64,000 nucleotides of DNA, taken from positions 22,462 through 86,461 of the forward strand of contig JAFSKV010000039.1 in the NCBI GenBank assembly GCA_017448795.1, given 5' to 3'. This stretch comes from Synergistaceae bacterium. GTDB taxonomy: Bacteria > Synergistota > Synergistia > Synergistales > Aminobacteriaceae. A model generated the notes under the pieces. It ran no database searches and was not told the DNA's origin. It was given only the letters and a program-made list of their open reading frames with translations. Positions 8,564 to 16,908 of this stretch are shown here, in pieces (positions within the stretch are counted from its first letter, which is position 1; every line of letters starts with the position of its first letter). The translations under genes were made by a program, and so were the position numbers.

Positions 8564-8977
8564 TCATCCCTGAACATCAAGTCCCGGTCTCTCAGTGTCA
8601 TTCCCGGTGATGCTCCCGGCCTCATAGCTTGCGGCTTCCTCGTCAGCGGCCCGGCGTTGTTCTGCTTCACGGTCGGCGGCGAGTTTCCCTATCATCGAGT
8701 CATAGAGCATCTTCCACAATCCCGCGCCCCCTGAGCTCTGCACTAAGTCATCAGTAGCCATCTCAAGCGACAATTCCTCCATCTGCTGGTACGGCCTGCC
8801 TTTGTCCGAGCCGCTTATTGCCCTTGCTGACTTCTGCATGTCCTTCCAGAGCTTTGACCACAGTATGGCCTCGAACTCCTCGCACGACTGCTTGAGCTTG
8901 AGCGCGTCCTCTGTCTTGTGGATTTCAGGGTCAATGTCTGTCCTCACGATTTTTGCTGACGGTATAGGGTTTATCAT
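8564..8977 (-). CDS. flgJ: Flagellar rod-binding protein (FlgJ N-terminal type)
   Basis: This 137-residue protein matches the rod-binding domain of FlgJ, which caps and assembles the flagellar rod in the periplasm. Visible signs are CEEFEAILWSKLWKDM and the QQMEELSLEMATDDL region, followed by GGAGLWKMLYDSM. The peptidoglycan hydrolase domain of enterobacterial FlgJ is absent, as in many phyla, so a separate hydrolase must open the wall. It starts at ATG after AAAGGAG, three bases after the glycosyltransferase stop, and is the last gene of the operon before a strong terminator. Confidence 0.85.
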   Translation of the reverse strand: MINPIPSAKIVRTDIDPEIHKTEDALKLKQSCEEFEAILWSKLWKDMQKSARAISGSDKGRPYQQMEELSLEMATDDLVQSSGGAGLWKMLYDSMIGKLAADREAEQRRAADEEAASYEAGSITGNDTERPGLDVQG

Positions 8978-8980
8978 GTG

Positions 8981-10051
8981 TCATTCTCCTTTCACGGCCT
9001 GTGTGTAGCATTCCAGGGTCTCACGGGCGGCCCTGTCCCAGTCAAAGAATTTTACCCGGTCCTTCCCCATCCATGCCAGATTCCCACGCATCATGTCATC
9101 ACTGAGCGCAAGTATAATCTTCCCGGCCATCTCGTCAGAGTCCAGCGGGTCAAAGTACAGCGCGGCATCCCCCGCGACTTCCGGCAGTGAGCTGGCGTTG
9201 GCGCAAACCACCGGGCAGTCGCACGCGAACGCCTCAAGCACAGGAATCCCGAAGCCCTCGTATTCCGACGGGAACACAAAGCACAGCGCCCCAGAATACG
9301 CCCGCGCCAAGTCCTCATCGCTCAAGCCCGCCTGATGAAACCTCCCGGAAAATTCCCCGAAAGACTCCCGCTCCTCCTTCGTGAACTCACCGCCCCCGGC
9401 GCACAGGACGTGAACATTCCTGTACATCCTCATGACTCCCTTCATGGCCGCTGTGAACCGTGTGAAGTTCTTGTACATCTCGCGCCGTCCCACAAAAAGA
9501 ACGTAATCATACGGGCGGAGTTTTTCCTTGCTGCTGACGGGGGACATTGACGCGCCGTGATATATCACTGAGATTTTCGCCGGGTCAGTCTCAGGGAAGA
9601 ATCGGAGAATGTCGCGCTTCGTGTTCTCTGAGACCGCAATAATCCTGTCAGCCTGCGGAATGATCCTCCGTTTTGCCCGGATGACTCTTCTGCTGACCGG
9701 GTACTTGCCCTCGTAGATTTCGTGCGTCATGTCGTGGACGGTAACAATAAACTTGCCGCTTGAAGGCTTGTCCGCGTAGTAGTACGTTGGGTGAACGATG
9801 TCATAATCCCCGTGCTTGAGGTCGATGGAGCGTTTGATTTTGTTGACGGCGTGGAAGACAGCCTGACTCAGCCGGGACATGTCATGAAGGCCGAATTTCT
9901 CCGCGAAGTAATAGTTGTGATTGTGGACGCATGAGAGTGTTACTTCCGCCCCTAGTCCGGGAAGCCTTGAGGAAATCTCGTAGATGTAGCGCGAGATCCC
10001 CCCGAATTTCTGGCCGAGCATTATCTGGTAGTCGTAATATACCCTCATCAC
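8981..10051 (-). CDS. GT4-family glycosyltransferase inside the flagellar cluster
   Basis: A 356-residue GT-B fold enzyme of the GT4 family. The N-terminal acceptor domain begins VYYDYQIMLGQKFGGISRY. The C-terminal nucleotide-sugar domain has VLFVGRREMYKNF, an EX7E motif (EYEGFGIPVLE at about residue 270) and SLPEVAGDAALYFDP. Its ATG overlaps the flgI stop (ATGA), so the two are translationally coupled, and flgJ follows three bases downstream. It therefore sits between two rod and ring genes. A role in glycosylating a flagellar or surface component is inference; donor and acceptor are unknown. Confidence 0.85.
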   Translation of the reverse strand: MMRVYYDYQIMLGQKFGGISRYIYEISSRLPGLGAEVTLSCVHNHNYYFAEKFGLHDMSRLSQAVFHAVNKIKRSIDLKHGDYDIVHPTYYYADKPSSGKFIVTVHDMTHEIYEGKYPVSRRVIRAKRRIIPQADRIIAVSENTKRDILRFFPETDPAKISVIYHGASMSPVSSKEKLRPYDYVLFVGRREMYKNFTRFTAAMKGVMRMYRNVHVLCAGGGEFTKEERESFGEFSGRFHQAGLSDEDLARAYSGALCFVFPSEYEGFGIPVLEAFACDCPVVCANASSLPEVAGDAALYFDPLDSDEMAGKIILALSDDMMRGNLAWMGKDRVKFFDWDRAARETLECYTQAVKGE

Positions 10052-11175
10052 ATCACCACAAGCTCGCCGTGAAGCGCCCCCGCCTTGCTGATGGCCTGCA
10101 AAATCTCGATGATGTCCCGGGGACGAGCCGCCAATGAGTTCAGCACCCTCACCAAGTCCCTCACTGTCGTTGTCGCCGGCATGGCTATCATGCTCCCGCC
10201 CTCCTCGTCAGCGGTTATGTCCGTCCTGTAGGTTACGGCTGTGCTTCCTCCGCTGAGGCTCTCAGGCTGCACTACGTTCGCGTCATCACCGACAGTAACG
10301 ACAAGATTCCCGTGAGCCACGCCGACGGATGATATTCTCACGTTGCCGCCCATTACGATTGTGCCGTTGCGCTCGTTGACGGCTACCTTCGCGGTTGTGT
10401 CAGGCTCAATCTCAAGGCCTCCCATGCTCGCGAGGAAAGCTGTAGGAGCCTGCACGTACTGGCCGGGCAAGTTCACTTCAACCCTTCCCGCGTCAACAGC
10501 ATACGCCACGACACCGTACACGCGGTTGATTGCGTCGGCGATTCTCTGTGCTGTGGTGAAGTCCGGCTGACGGAGAAGCAACGCTACCTGACCCCCCATC
10601 GTGAAATCTGCCGGGACTTCGCGCTCAACGATTGCCCCGCCTGGGACTCTTCCTGCTGTGGGGACGTTCTGGGTGCGTGAAGCGGCCGCTCCTTGTGCCG
10701 AGCTTCCTCCGACTATCACCGGGCCTTGGGCTACAGCGTAGACTTTCCCGTCAGCGGCTCTCAACGGCGACTGTACGAGGACTCCTCCCTGAAGGTTTGA
10801 CGCGTTGCCCATTGTGTTGACGTTGACATCGATTGTCTGGCCGGGGCGGACGTAAGGGGGAAGGTTTGCGGTGAGTGCTACTACGGCTAGGTTGCGTGTA
10901 CGTACTGACCTTGCGTCGAGGGTGATGCCGAAATTCCGCATCATGTTCCGCATCATCTGGACGGCCATCGGTGAGTTGTCGCCCGTTCCGTTCAGCCCGG
11001 TAACAAGCCCGACTCCCGTGAGCTGGTTTCCTCTTGCGCCTTCTACTTCGGTGATGTCCTTGATTCTTACGTTGGGGCTAACGCGGGAGAAGTCCATATC
11101 GCGCAGGTTGACCGCCCCGTATGACGCGCTGACTGTTACAGCGACAATCATAACTGCAAGCAATAATCTCTTCAT
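10048..11175 (-). CDS. flgI: Flagellar P-ring protein FlgI
   Basis: FlgI forms the periplasmic P-ring around the rod. The 375-residue product has a cleavable signal peptide (KRLLLAVMIVAVTVSASYG) and the family hallmark RIKDITEVEGARGNQLTG followed by GLVTGLNGTGD. TVRDLVRVLNSLAARPRDIIEILQAI closes the protein, as in E. coli FlgI (365 residues). It lies in flgA-flgH-flgI order, with a 12-base gap after flgH. Presence of P-ring and L-ring genes supports a cell with an outer membrane. Confidence 0.96.
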   Translation of the reverse strand: MKRLLLAVMIVAVTVSASYGAVNLRDMDFSRVSPNVRIKDITEVEGARGNQLTGVGLVTGLNGTGDNSPMAVQMMRNMMRNFGITLDARSVRTRNLAVVALTANLPPYVRPGQTIDVNVNTMGNASNLQGGVLVQSPLRAADGKVYAVAQGPVIVGGSSAQGAAASRTQNVPTAGRVPGGAIVEREVPADFTMGGQVALLLRQPDFTTAQRIADAINRVYGVVAYAVDAGRVEVNLPGQYVQAPTAFLASMGGLEIEPDTTAKVAVNERNGTIVMGGNVRISSVGVAHGNLVVTVGDDANVVQPESLSGGSTAVTYRTDITADEEGGSMIAMPATTTVRDLVRVLNSLAARPRDIIEILQAISKAGALHGELVVM

Positions 11176-11187
11176 GTCATGGCCTCC

Positions 11188-11754
11188 CTAGAACACGGTC
11201 TGCAGAATCTGGGTGATTATGCCGGGCTTCTGCGTGCGTGAGATTATGCCGCGGCCTTTCACGGAGATTTCCGCGTTGGCGATAAGTCGGCTGGAAATCT
11301 GGTTGTCGCTGTTCACGTCCTGGGGCCTGACGACCCCGACCAGCATCAGCTGAAGCACCTCATCACTCGTCCTGACATCCCTTGTGCCTTCGATGACGAG
11401 ATTCCCGTTCGGCAGGACTTCCGTAACGAGGCAGGCAAGAGTCGCCGTAGCCGAATGTGTGCGCTCAACGCTTCCGTTTCCTGTCGAGCTGTTCTGCGCT
11501 CCCAGGGTCAGCCCGCGTATGAAGTTGAGCAGGCCTGTCCCGTCCGTGACGCTCAGGTTGGCGTTCTTTGTCACTGTCATGTCGGACTCGTCGCTCGCGT
11601 CTGTGCGCTCGTCAACAAGAACAGTAACGATGTCGCCGACTTTTCCGGGCCGCGCGTCCGCGAACCAGTTAGCCCTGTCGTCCCACAATGACCCCCCGAA
11701 TGATGCCGCCGGGAATATCATCACCATCAACAACACGCATAGTATCTTCTTCAT
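11188..11754 (-). CDS. flgH: Flagellar L-ring protein FlgH, without a lipobox cysteine
   Basis: FlgH forms the outer-membrane L-ring. The 188-residue product (E. coli 232) keeps the core motifs: KVGDIVTVLVDE, LACLVTEVLPNGNLVIEG and the RPQDVNSDNQISSRLIANAEI region. Unlike the classical lipoprotein, its signal sequence ends AASFGGSLW with no Cys, so it should be cut by signal peptidase I and not lipidated. The start codon overlaps the flgA stop by four bases. Identity is firm; the loss of the lipid anchor is read directly. Confidence 0.93.
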   Translation of the reverse strand: MKKILCVLLMVMIFPAASFGGSLWDDRANWFADARPGKVGDIVTVLVDERTDASDESDMTVTKNANLSVTDGTGLLNFIRGLTLGAQNSSTGNGSVERTHSATATLACLVTEVLPNGNLVIEGTRDVRTSDEVLQLMLVGVVRPQDVNSDNQISSRLIANAEISVKGRGIISRTQKPGIITQILQTVF

Positions 11755-12710
11755 TCTGTACTCACCTCAACTGTATTCTCATCGATGATTCTTGCCCTAA
11801 AAGTTGCCCGCCTGTCATCAGCCCTGCGAACCTTGACCCAATCACCCGGCCTGCCGTCCTCCATCAATACCCCGTCAGTTGTAGCCGATACACCGTTGAA
11901 CCTCGCTATGATTTTGACCTGCCGCCCGCGCTTGATGACCTGTGAGCTTGTGAGATACCTGAACTCCAACGCCTCGCCCTGCTTGATGTTCCTGTTTGCC
12001 GTGAAGCCTGAGACTTCCGCCGGGGATGAAGGGTAGACTCCCGCCCTCGTGATCTTCATCGGACGGGTGAAAAGTGCCTGCGGGTTAATCCTGTCTCCGC
12101 GCTTGATGTTCCTTGCGGCTACAAGCACATTCTGCGTCCACGTCAGACGGACATTCAGCGGCCTCACTCTCCCGGATGAATCCTGAAATCTTAGAGTTGC
12201 CCCTGACGTTCCGGGAATCAGGGTAGTAGGGTCAACAAGTCTTCCTTCCGGGACTGGAGAAGACGCGCTGATTTCGAGTCCTCCTGTCCACCCGGCCATG
12301 TTCTTTAGAGTCGGCACAAGGTCATTCACTGAGCGTTCATTACGGGGTGAAGGGTCTGTGAAATTGCCCTCATAGTCAGGCGGCTCAATGCGTGATGAAA
12401 GCGGCATCCTGATTTCTAGCCTCACGCCGCTTACGTCCGATGCCTCGACTGCCCTCATGACTTCCCGGCGTTCGAGGGTCTGGCCGTCTGTCCACACTTG
12501 AACGTTCGCCAAAATGTCGCGTGTACGTTTCATGCCTCCTGTGATTTTTGCGACTTCTCCGAGCCGTATTGTTCCCTTGCTGGTGTAGATTACTGCGGGG
12601 ATTTCGAGGATTACCGGGCCTGACTGAGCGGAATACGCCGGGCAAGCCGCCATCACAGTAACAAAAAGCAGAAGCCATAACAGCCCCTGCCTGCAATGTT
12701 CCTTCATCAT
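11751..12710 (-). CDS. flgA: Flagellar P-ring assembly chaperone FlgA
   Basis: FlgA is the periplasmic chaperone for FlgI. The 319-residue product is longer than E. coli FlgA (219), with extra N-terminal sequence after the signal peptide (LLWLLLFVTVMAACPAYS). The SAF/FlgA domain lies at about residues 190-315: VLVAARNIKRGDRI, QALFTRPMKITRAGVY and GEALEFRYLTSSQVIKRG, then the WVKVR-containing C-terminus. It follows flgG by seven bases and overlaps flgH, so it belongs to the same transcript. Confidence 0.9.
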   Translation of the reverse strand: MMKEHCRQGLLWLLLFVTVMAACPAYSAQSGPVILEIPAVIYTSKGTIRLGEVAKITGGMKRTRDILANVQVWTDGQTLERREVMRAVEASDVSGVRLEIRMPLSSRIEPPDYEGNFTDPSPRNERSVNDLVPTLKNMAGWTGGLEISASSPVPEGRLVDPTTLIPGTSGATLRFQDSSGRVRPLNVRLTWTQNVLVAARNIKRGDRINPQALFTRPMKITRAGVYPSSPAEVSGFTANRNIKQGEALEFRYLTSSQVIKRGRQVKIIARFNGVSATTDGVLMEDGRPGDWVKVRRADDRRATFRARIIDENTVEVSTE

Positions 12711-12717
12711 GAGCCTG

Positions 12718-13509
12718 CTACCTCTTGAGGCCGTTGGCGATTCTCAGAAGGTCATCCGCTGTCTGTATACCCTTAGAGTTTGCCTCGTAGGCTCTCTGCG
12801 CAACTATCATCTCCACCATTTCTTCGACAACTTGGACGTTGGACATCTCGATGACGTTTTGGCGGACTTGGGGCATTCCGTCTTCACCGGGTGCTCCTGT
12901 GATGGGCTGGCCGCTGGCGGGTGTCTCAACAAACAATCTGTCTCCCACTGCGCGGAGTCCTGTGGGATTCACGAAACGTGCAAGCTCTATCTGTCCGAGT
13001 TCCTGAAGCTCCGTGCTGTCAGCCGTCCTGACTGTCACGACCCCCGTCGGCGAAAGCTGGATGTCCTGCGCGTTGTCCGGGACTGTGATGCCGGGCTCAA
13101 GAAGATAGCCGTCCTCGTTCACTATCTGCCCCTGGTCGTCAATCTGCCATGAACCGCCGCGGGTGTAGCCTATGTTGCCGTTGCCCATGTTGACCTGAAA
13201 GAACGCGTTATCCTCCACGATTACCCAGTCTAATGCGCCGTCCGTGATCTGGAAGTTCCCCTGCACCATGAAGCTCGGTGTTGCCGCTACCCTGGTTCCC
13301 AGCCCCACCTGAACCCCGGTAGGCACTACGCTTCCTCCCTCGATGGGTGCGCCGGGCTCCCGGTAAATCTGGTACATGAGATCCTCGAAGTCAGCGCGGC
13401 GTTTCTTGTAGCCCTGTGTGTTGACGTTGGCCAAGTTATGCGTTACCACGTCAAGGTGAGTCTGCTGGGCTATCATTCCTGATGCGCTCGTCCACAATGA
13501 ACGTAACAT
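12718..13509 (-). CDS. flgG: Flagellar distal rod protein FlgG
   Basis: FlgG is the distal rod. The 263-residue length is that of typical FlgG. The N-terminal rod motif SASGMIAQQTHLDVVTHNLA and the C-terminal VEEMVEMIVAQRAYEANSKG coiled-coil segment are diagnostic, and the central GYTRGGSWQID region is the FlgE/F/G D1 strand. It starts at ATG after AAGGGGG, 72 bases downstream of flgF. That gap carries a heptanucleotide repeat tract. Confidence 0.96.
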   Translation of the reverse strand: MLRSLWTSASGMIAQQTHLDVVTHNLANVNTQGYKKRRADFEDLMYQIYREPGAPIEGGSVVPTGVQVGLGTRVAATPSFMVQGNFQITDGALDWVIVEDNAFFQVNMGNGNIGYTRGGSWQIDDQGQIVNEDGYLLEPGITVPDNAQDIQLSPTGVVTVRTADSTELQELGQIELARFVNPTGLRAVGDRLFVETPASGQPITGAPGEDGMPQVRQNVIEMSNVQVVEEMVEMIVAQRAYEANSKGIQTADDLLRIANGLKR

Positions 13510-13543
13510 GATTAATCCCCCTTATTTGTGCTGTGATTATTCC

Positions 13544-13578
13544 TCTCTAGCCACTAGTCGCTAATCACTAGTTACTAG
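13544..13578 (-). repeat. Heptanucleotide repeat tract between flgF and flgG
   Basis: Five 7-base units read on the plus strand TCTCTAG, CCACTAG, TCGCTAA, TCACTAG, TTACTAG. They fill most of the 72-base gap between flgF and flgG. It resembles short tandemly repeated heptanucleotides known from other bacteria. It would lie in the messenger between the two rod genes. Confidence 0.75.
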
Positions 13579-13581
13579 CCT

Positions 13582-14409
13582 TTATCCTCTGCTGAATGAT
13601 GTGATTAGTTTGCTGGTCTGCTCGTCGTGGGTCATGAGTGCCTTAGATGCCCCCTCATAGATTCTCTGCGCCTCAATCATGCGTGCCATCTCCGTAACAA
13701 CTTCGACATTGCTGGCCTCAAGCATCCCGGACCAGATTTTGACGTTGGCGGCTTCTATGTCTTCAGGCTGGCCTGACTGATCCGTAGGCGTGAGAAGGTT
13801 ATTGCCGTTTTGGCGCAGGTATGTGGGACGCTCAAAGTTGAACAGTGCGATGCGTCCTATAACCTCGGTCTGATCTTCCCTTGTCACTATGACCTGCCCG
13901 GAGCGGTTTATCTGGATACTGCGGGCGTTGTTGCCGACATTGAGCGCACCGCCCTCGCCCTGAAGGATAAGGCCGTTGGGGTTGACGATGTTGCCGCTGC
14001 CGTCAAGGGTGAAATTCCCGGCGCGCGTGTAATACCTGTTGTCGTTCTCGTCAGCGACCGCGAAGAAACCCTGCCCGTCAATCGCAATGTCCAGCGGGTT
14101 CTCGCTCGTCTTCACGACTCCGGGGAACGTGTCCATAACGTCCTCTGAGAATATGGCCGCAAGTGCTACTGACCCGATGACTTCACGGCCCTTGAACGGC
14201 ATATCAGCGGGCAATACTGTTGTGATTTTGGTCTCGCCGTCCTCGCTTATCTTCTCGATTCTGTCAAGCAATGCCGAGAAATCCGCAGTCGCTGAAATCC
14301 TGCGCTTGTAGCCGGGCGTGTCTACGTTGGCCAAGTTGTTGGTGATTACGTCAAGGTGAGTCTCCTGAACAAGCATTCCCGACGCGGCTTCATATATTCC
14401 TCTGTGCAT
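13582..14409 (-). CDS. flgF: Flagellar proximal rod protein FlgF (FlhO-like)
   Basis: This 275-residue hook-basal body protein has the N-terminal EAASGMLVQETHLDVITNNL and the C-terminal VTEMARMIEAQRIYEGASKA, both typical of rod proteins. The central DNRYYTRAGNFTLDGSGNIV is the shared FlgE/F/G strand. It directly follows mreB (19 bases), the same order as mbl-flhO-flhP in Bacillus, so it can be called FlgF or FlhO. FlgF versus FlgG is assigned from gene order and from its closer match to the non-FlgG paralogue. Confidence 0.88.
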   Translation of the reverse strand: MHRGIYEAASGMLVQETHLDVITNNLANVDTPGYKRRISATADFSALLDRIEKISEDGETKITTVLPADMPFKGREVIGSVALAAIFSEDVMDTFPGVVKTSENPLDIAIDGQGFFAVADENDNRYYTRAGNFTLDGSGNIVNPNGLILQGEGGALNVGNNARSIQINRSGQVIVTREDQTEVIGRIALFNFERPTYLRQNGNNLLTPTDQSGQPEDIEAANVKIWSGMLEASNVEVVTEMARMIEAQRIYEGASKALMTHDEQTSKLITSFSRG

Positions 14410-14428
14410 GTGATAAATTCCTCCTTTC

Positions 14429-15475
14429 CTAGTAGCGTTTTCTTGATGAGCGTTTGAGGTTGACCAGCATTGTTGATTTGCCCGTGCCTTTGAGCCTGTC
14501 CATTTCGGCGAGGGCTTTTCCCGTTCCGAGTGCTACAGACTCCATAGGGTTTTCTGCGGTGAAACAGTTGATGCCCGTCTGCTGTGCCACGAGTTCGGGC
14601 AGACCGTGAAGCAATGCCCCGCCCCCCGTAAGCACAATCCCTCTGTCGATTATGTCGGCGGACAATTCCGGGGGGGTTAGCTCAAGGACATTCCTTATCC
14701 CGTCAACAAGAGTCTGAATCATTTCACCGATGGCCATGTTGACGGCTGAACTAGTTACCTCGATTTGACGCGGGAGACCCTGCACCAAGTCCCGGCCCTT
14801 CACTATCATGCGCTGATCCTGCTCGAGGGGGACGCATGTGCCTATCATGATTTTCAGGTTCTCGGCTGTCTGGTCGCCTATCGCTAGGTTGTACTGGCGG
14901 CGCAAATACCTCATTATCCCCTCGTCGAACTTGTCGCCCCCAAGCCTGAGAGACTTAGACACAACGACTCCCCCCAGAGAAATCACAGCAATATCCGTTG
15001 TGCCTCCTCCTATGTCAACAATCATCTTGCCCCTTGCTTCCTCGACGTTGAGATTAGCACCGATTGCCGCGGCCATAGGCTCCTCAATCAGGTATGCTTC
15101 ACGCGCCCCAACCTCAAGAGCCGCCTCAAGGACTGCCCTTCTCTCTACGTCAGTTGCCCCTGATGGTACGCATATCATCGCCCTGTTGCGGAAGAATTTC
15201 TGCGTCCCCTTCGTGATACGCCTCATGAAGTGCTGCAACATTGCTTCAGTCATAGCATAATTCGCGATTACACCATCACGCAGCGGCCTTACAGACGTAA
15301 TGCTTCCCGGTGTTCTGCCTACCATGCTTTTAGCGTCATAGCCTACAGCGAGGATTTCCCCTGAGTCCTGGTCAACCGCAACTACAGACGGCTCACGCAA
15401 CACAACACCGTGATGCTTCTCGTAAATCAGCACAGTAGCTGTCCCTAAATCTATACCTATATCAGTTCCGAACAA
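14429..15475 (-). CDS. mreB: Rod-shape actin homologue MreB (Mbl-like)
   Basis: MreB is a membrane-associated actin homologue that guides side-wall synthesis. The 348-residue product has the N-terminal phosphate loop GIDLGTATVLIY, IVDIGGGTTDIAVISLG (phosphate 2) and GIVLTGGGALLHGLPEL (adenosine loop). MreC and MreD are not adjacent. It is followed by flgF and flgG and preceded by a Synerg-CTERM protein gene whose last 14 bases it overlaps. This context resembles the mbl locus and suggests coupling of cell shape and flagellar rod expression. Confidence 0.97.
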   Translation of the reverse strand: MFGTDIGIDLGTATVLIYEKHHGVVLREPSVVAVDQDSGEILAVGYDAKSMVGRTPGSITSVRPLRDGVIANYAMTEAMLQHFMRRITKGTQKFFRNRAMICVPSGATDVERRAVLEAALEVGAREAYLIEEPMAAAIGANLNVEEARGKMIVDIGGGTTDIAVISLGGVVVSKSLRLGGDKFDEGIMRYLRRQYNLAIGDQTAENLKIMIGTCVPLEQDQRMIVKGRDLVQGLPRQIEVTSSAVNMAIGEMIQTLVDGIRNVLELTPPELSADIIDRGIVLTGGGALLHGLPELVAQQTGINCFTAENPMESVALGTGKALAEMDRLKGTGKSTMLVNLKRSSRKRY

Positions 15476-16121
15476 ATTTCTTCACCCCTGCAAGTAACAT
15501 CATCATCAACGCTGTTATCCCCATCCCGGAATCACAGCCGCTCTTTGTCTCGCTCTCTGTTGAAGGCCGGGCTGTACCCTGCTTCCAGATTGCGCAGTCA
15601 GAATTAAGCTCAATGTCGCCTATACTCGTGTCAATGTAGCCCTTTATCCTGACTTTCCCGGCATTCTCTGAATTGAACGTTACCTGATATGTCAGGCCGT
15701 CATCTGTTACAGCCGGAAGAGTGAAAGGCTCGCTTAATGTCGGCTCAAGCTCAGGGTAAACGATAGGGATTCTGATTCCGTTGGGGAGATTGTCATCCCA
15801 GATTTTCACGTCCAAGCCGGATTTGTCGAGAGCGTAAACACGAAGGCCTATGTCATACCCTGTGAGGCAGTCAAGATTTTCGTCAGCATCACGGCGGTTC
15901 ATCACAGTAACCGTGTCATTGCTCAGGATTTCAGCAACGTCATCACTGAGTTCTGAGACCTCGCGCTTTGTCAGCTCCATGTTCCCGGTGAGTCCGAGAC
16001 TGATGCGCACAAAACTCTTCTCCACAAACCCGGTGCCGTAAATGTTCCATGTCCCGGAAAGCTCCCAGCCTTCAGCACGGAACGCGCCCATCATCATCAG
16101 GAGAAGCAGTGCCCTCTTCAT
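15462..16121 (-). CDS. Secreted protein with Synerg-CTERM-like sorting tail, upstream of mreB
   Basis: This 219-residue protein has a short signal peptide (RALLLLMMMGAFRAEG) and a beta-rich middle of unknown function with the motif YGTGFVEKSFVRISLG. The end (SGCDSGMGITALMMMLLAGV then KKFVRN) fits the Synerg-CTERM pattern: Gly/Ser-rich with a Cys, hydrophobic helix, basic end. Such tails are characteristic of Synergistota and are thought to direct surface sorting; the processing enzyme is not in this window. It overlaps larB by four bases and mreB by fourteen. No known domain is recognised in the body. Confidence 0.75.
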   Translation of the reverse strand: MKRALLLLMMMGAFRAEGWELSGTWNIYGTGFVEKSFVRISLGLTGNMELTKREVSELSDDVAEILSNDTVTVMNRRDADENLDCLTGYDIGLRVYALDKSGLDVKIWDDNLPNGIRIPIVYPELEPTLSEPFTLPAVTDDGLTYQVTFNSENAGKVRIKGYIDTSIGDIELNSDCAIWKQGTARPSTESETKSGCDSGMGITALMMMLLAGVKKFVRN

Positions 16122-16867
16122 GGCCGCCCCCTGTTTATCATAGAGGCCAAATACCCCGCTCCGAATCCGTTATCGATGTTGACGACAGACACACCTGACG
16201 CGCAAGAGTTCAGCATAGCAAGAAGCGCGCTTACCCCCCCGAATGACGCGCCATAACCCACGCTTGTAGGCACGGCGACAACGGGACAATCCGCGAGGCC
16301 TCCGAGAACGCTGGCTAAAGCTCCCTCCATCCCTGCGGCGGCGACAATAACACTTGCGCTCATTATGTCGTCAACGTGGGACAAGACACGGTGCAGCCCG
16401 GCAACTCCCACATCATAGAGACGTTTCACTTTGTTGCCGAGAAATTCCGCCGTCAATGCCGCTTCTTCTGCCACTGGAATATCGCTTGTCCCTCCCGTAG
16501 CAACAAGAATGAAACTCTCACCTTCAGGCTGCGGGATTTGGCCGTAAACAGCGCACTTTGCATCCGGGCGGTAATCGACATTGCAGCCCAAGCGTTGGAG
16601 TTCGTCTGCTTTGTCCTGACTTAGGCGGGTAATGAGTATGTTCTTCTGGCCGTGTGATGACATTGCGCCGATTATGCCTGCGATTTGGGACGGAGTTTTT
16701 CCCGCGCCGTATATGACTTCTGAGACTCCTTTGCGGATTTTGCGGTGAAGGTCGATTTTCGCGTAGCCTATATCCTCGAAGGGCTGTTCTCTGAGTCTAA
16801 GGTATGCGTCATCTACTGTGATATTATGCTCGTGAAGGTCGTGGAGTATGTGCTTGATGTCAGTCAA
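16118..16867 (-). CDS. larB: LarB-type NaAD carboxylase/hydrolase (nickel-pincer cofactor biosynthesis)
   Basis: LarB carboxylates and hydrolyses nicotinic acid adenine dinucleotide, the first step of nickel-pincer nucleotide synthesis. The product is PurE-like in its C-terminal half: VATGGTSDIPVAEEAA, ASVIVAAAGMEGALASVLGGL, VPTSVGYGASFGGVSALLAML and NSCASGVSVVNIDNGFGAG with the catalytic Cys. I place the start at TTG 16867, which has GAGGTGA seven bases upstream and gives 249 residues, the usual length; a longer frame reaches 16903 without a ribosome binding site. No larA, larC or larE is in the window. Confidence 0.88.
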   Translation of the reverse strand: MTDIKHILHDLHEHNITVDDAYLRLREQPFEDIGYAKIDLHRKIRKGVSEVIYGAGKTPSQIAGIIGAMSSHGQKNILITRLSQDKADELQRLGCNVDYRPDAKCAVYGQIPQPEGESFILVATGGTSDIPVAEEAALTAEFLGNKVKRLYDVGVAGLHRVLSHVDDIMSASVIVAAAGMEGALASVLGGLADCPVVAVPTSVGYGASFGGVSALLAMLNSCASGVSVVNIDNGFGAGYLASMINRGRP

Positions 16868-16908
16868 GAAAATCTCACCTCGACGAAATGATAGCACACG
16901 CAAGGGGC

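Noticed and set aside
8374..8610. Plus-strand ORF with VWSCLVWSGLVWS-like repeats
   Set aside because: It is only the translation of the 5-bp tract on the wrong strand and runs through the terminator and into flgJ; the real gene is on the minus strand.
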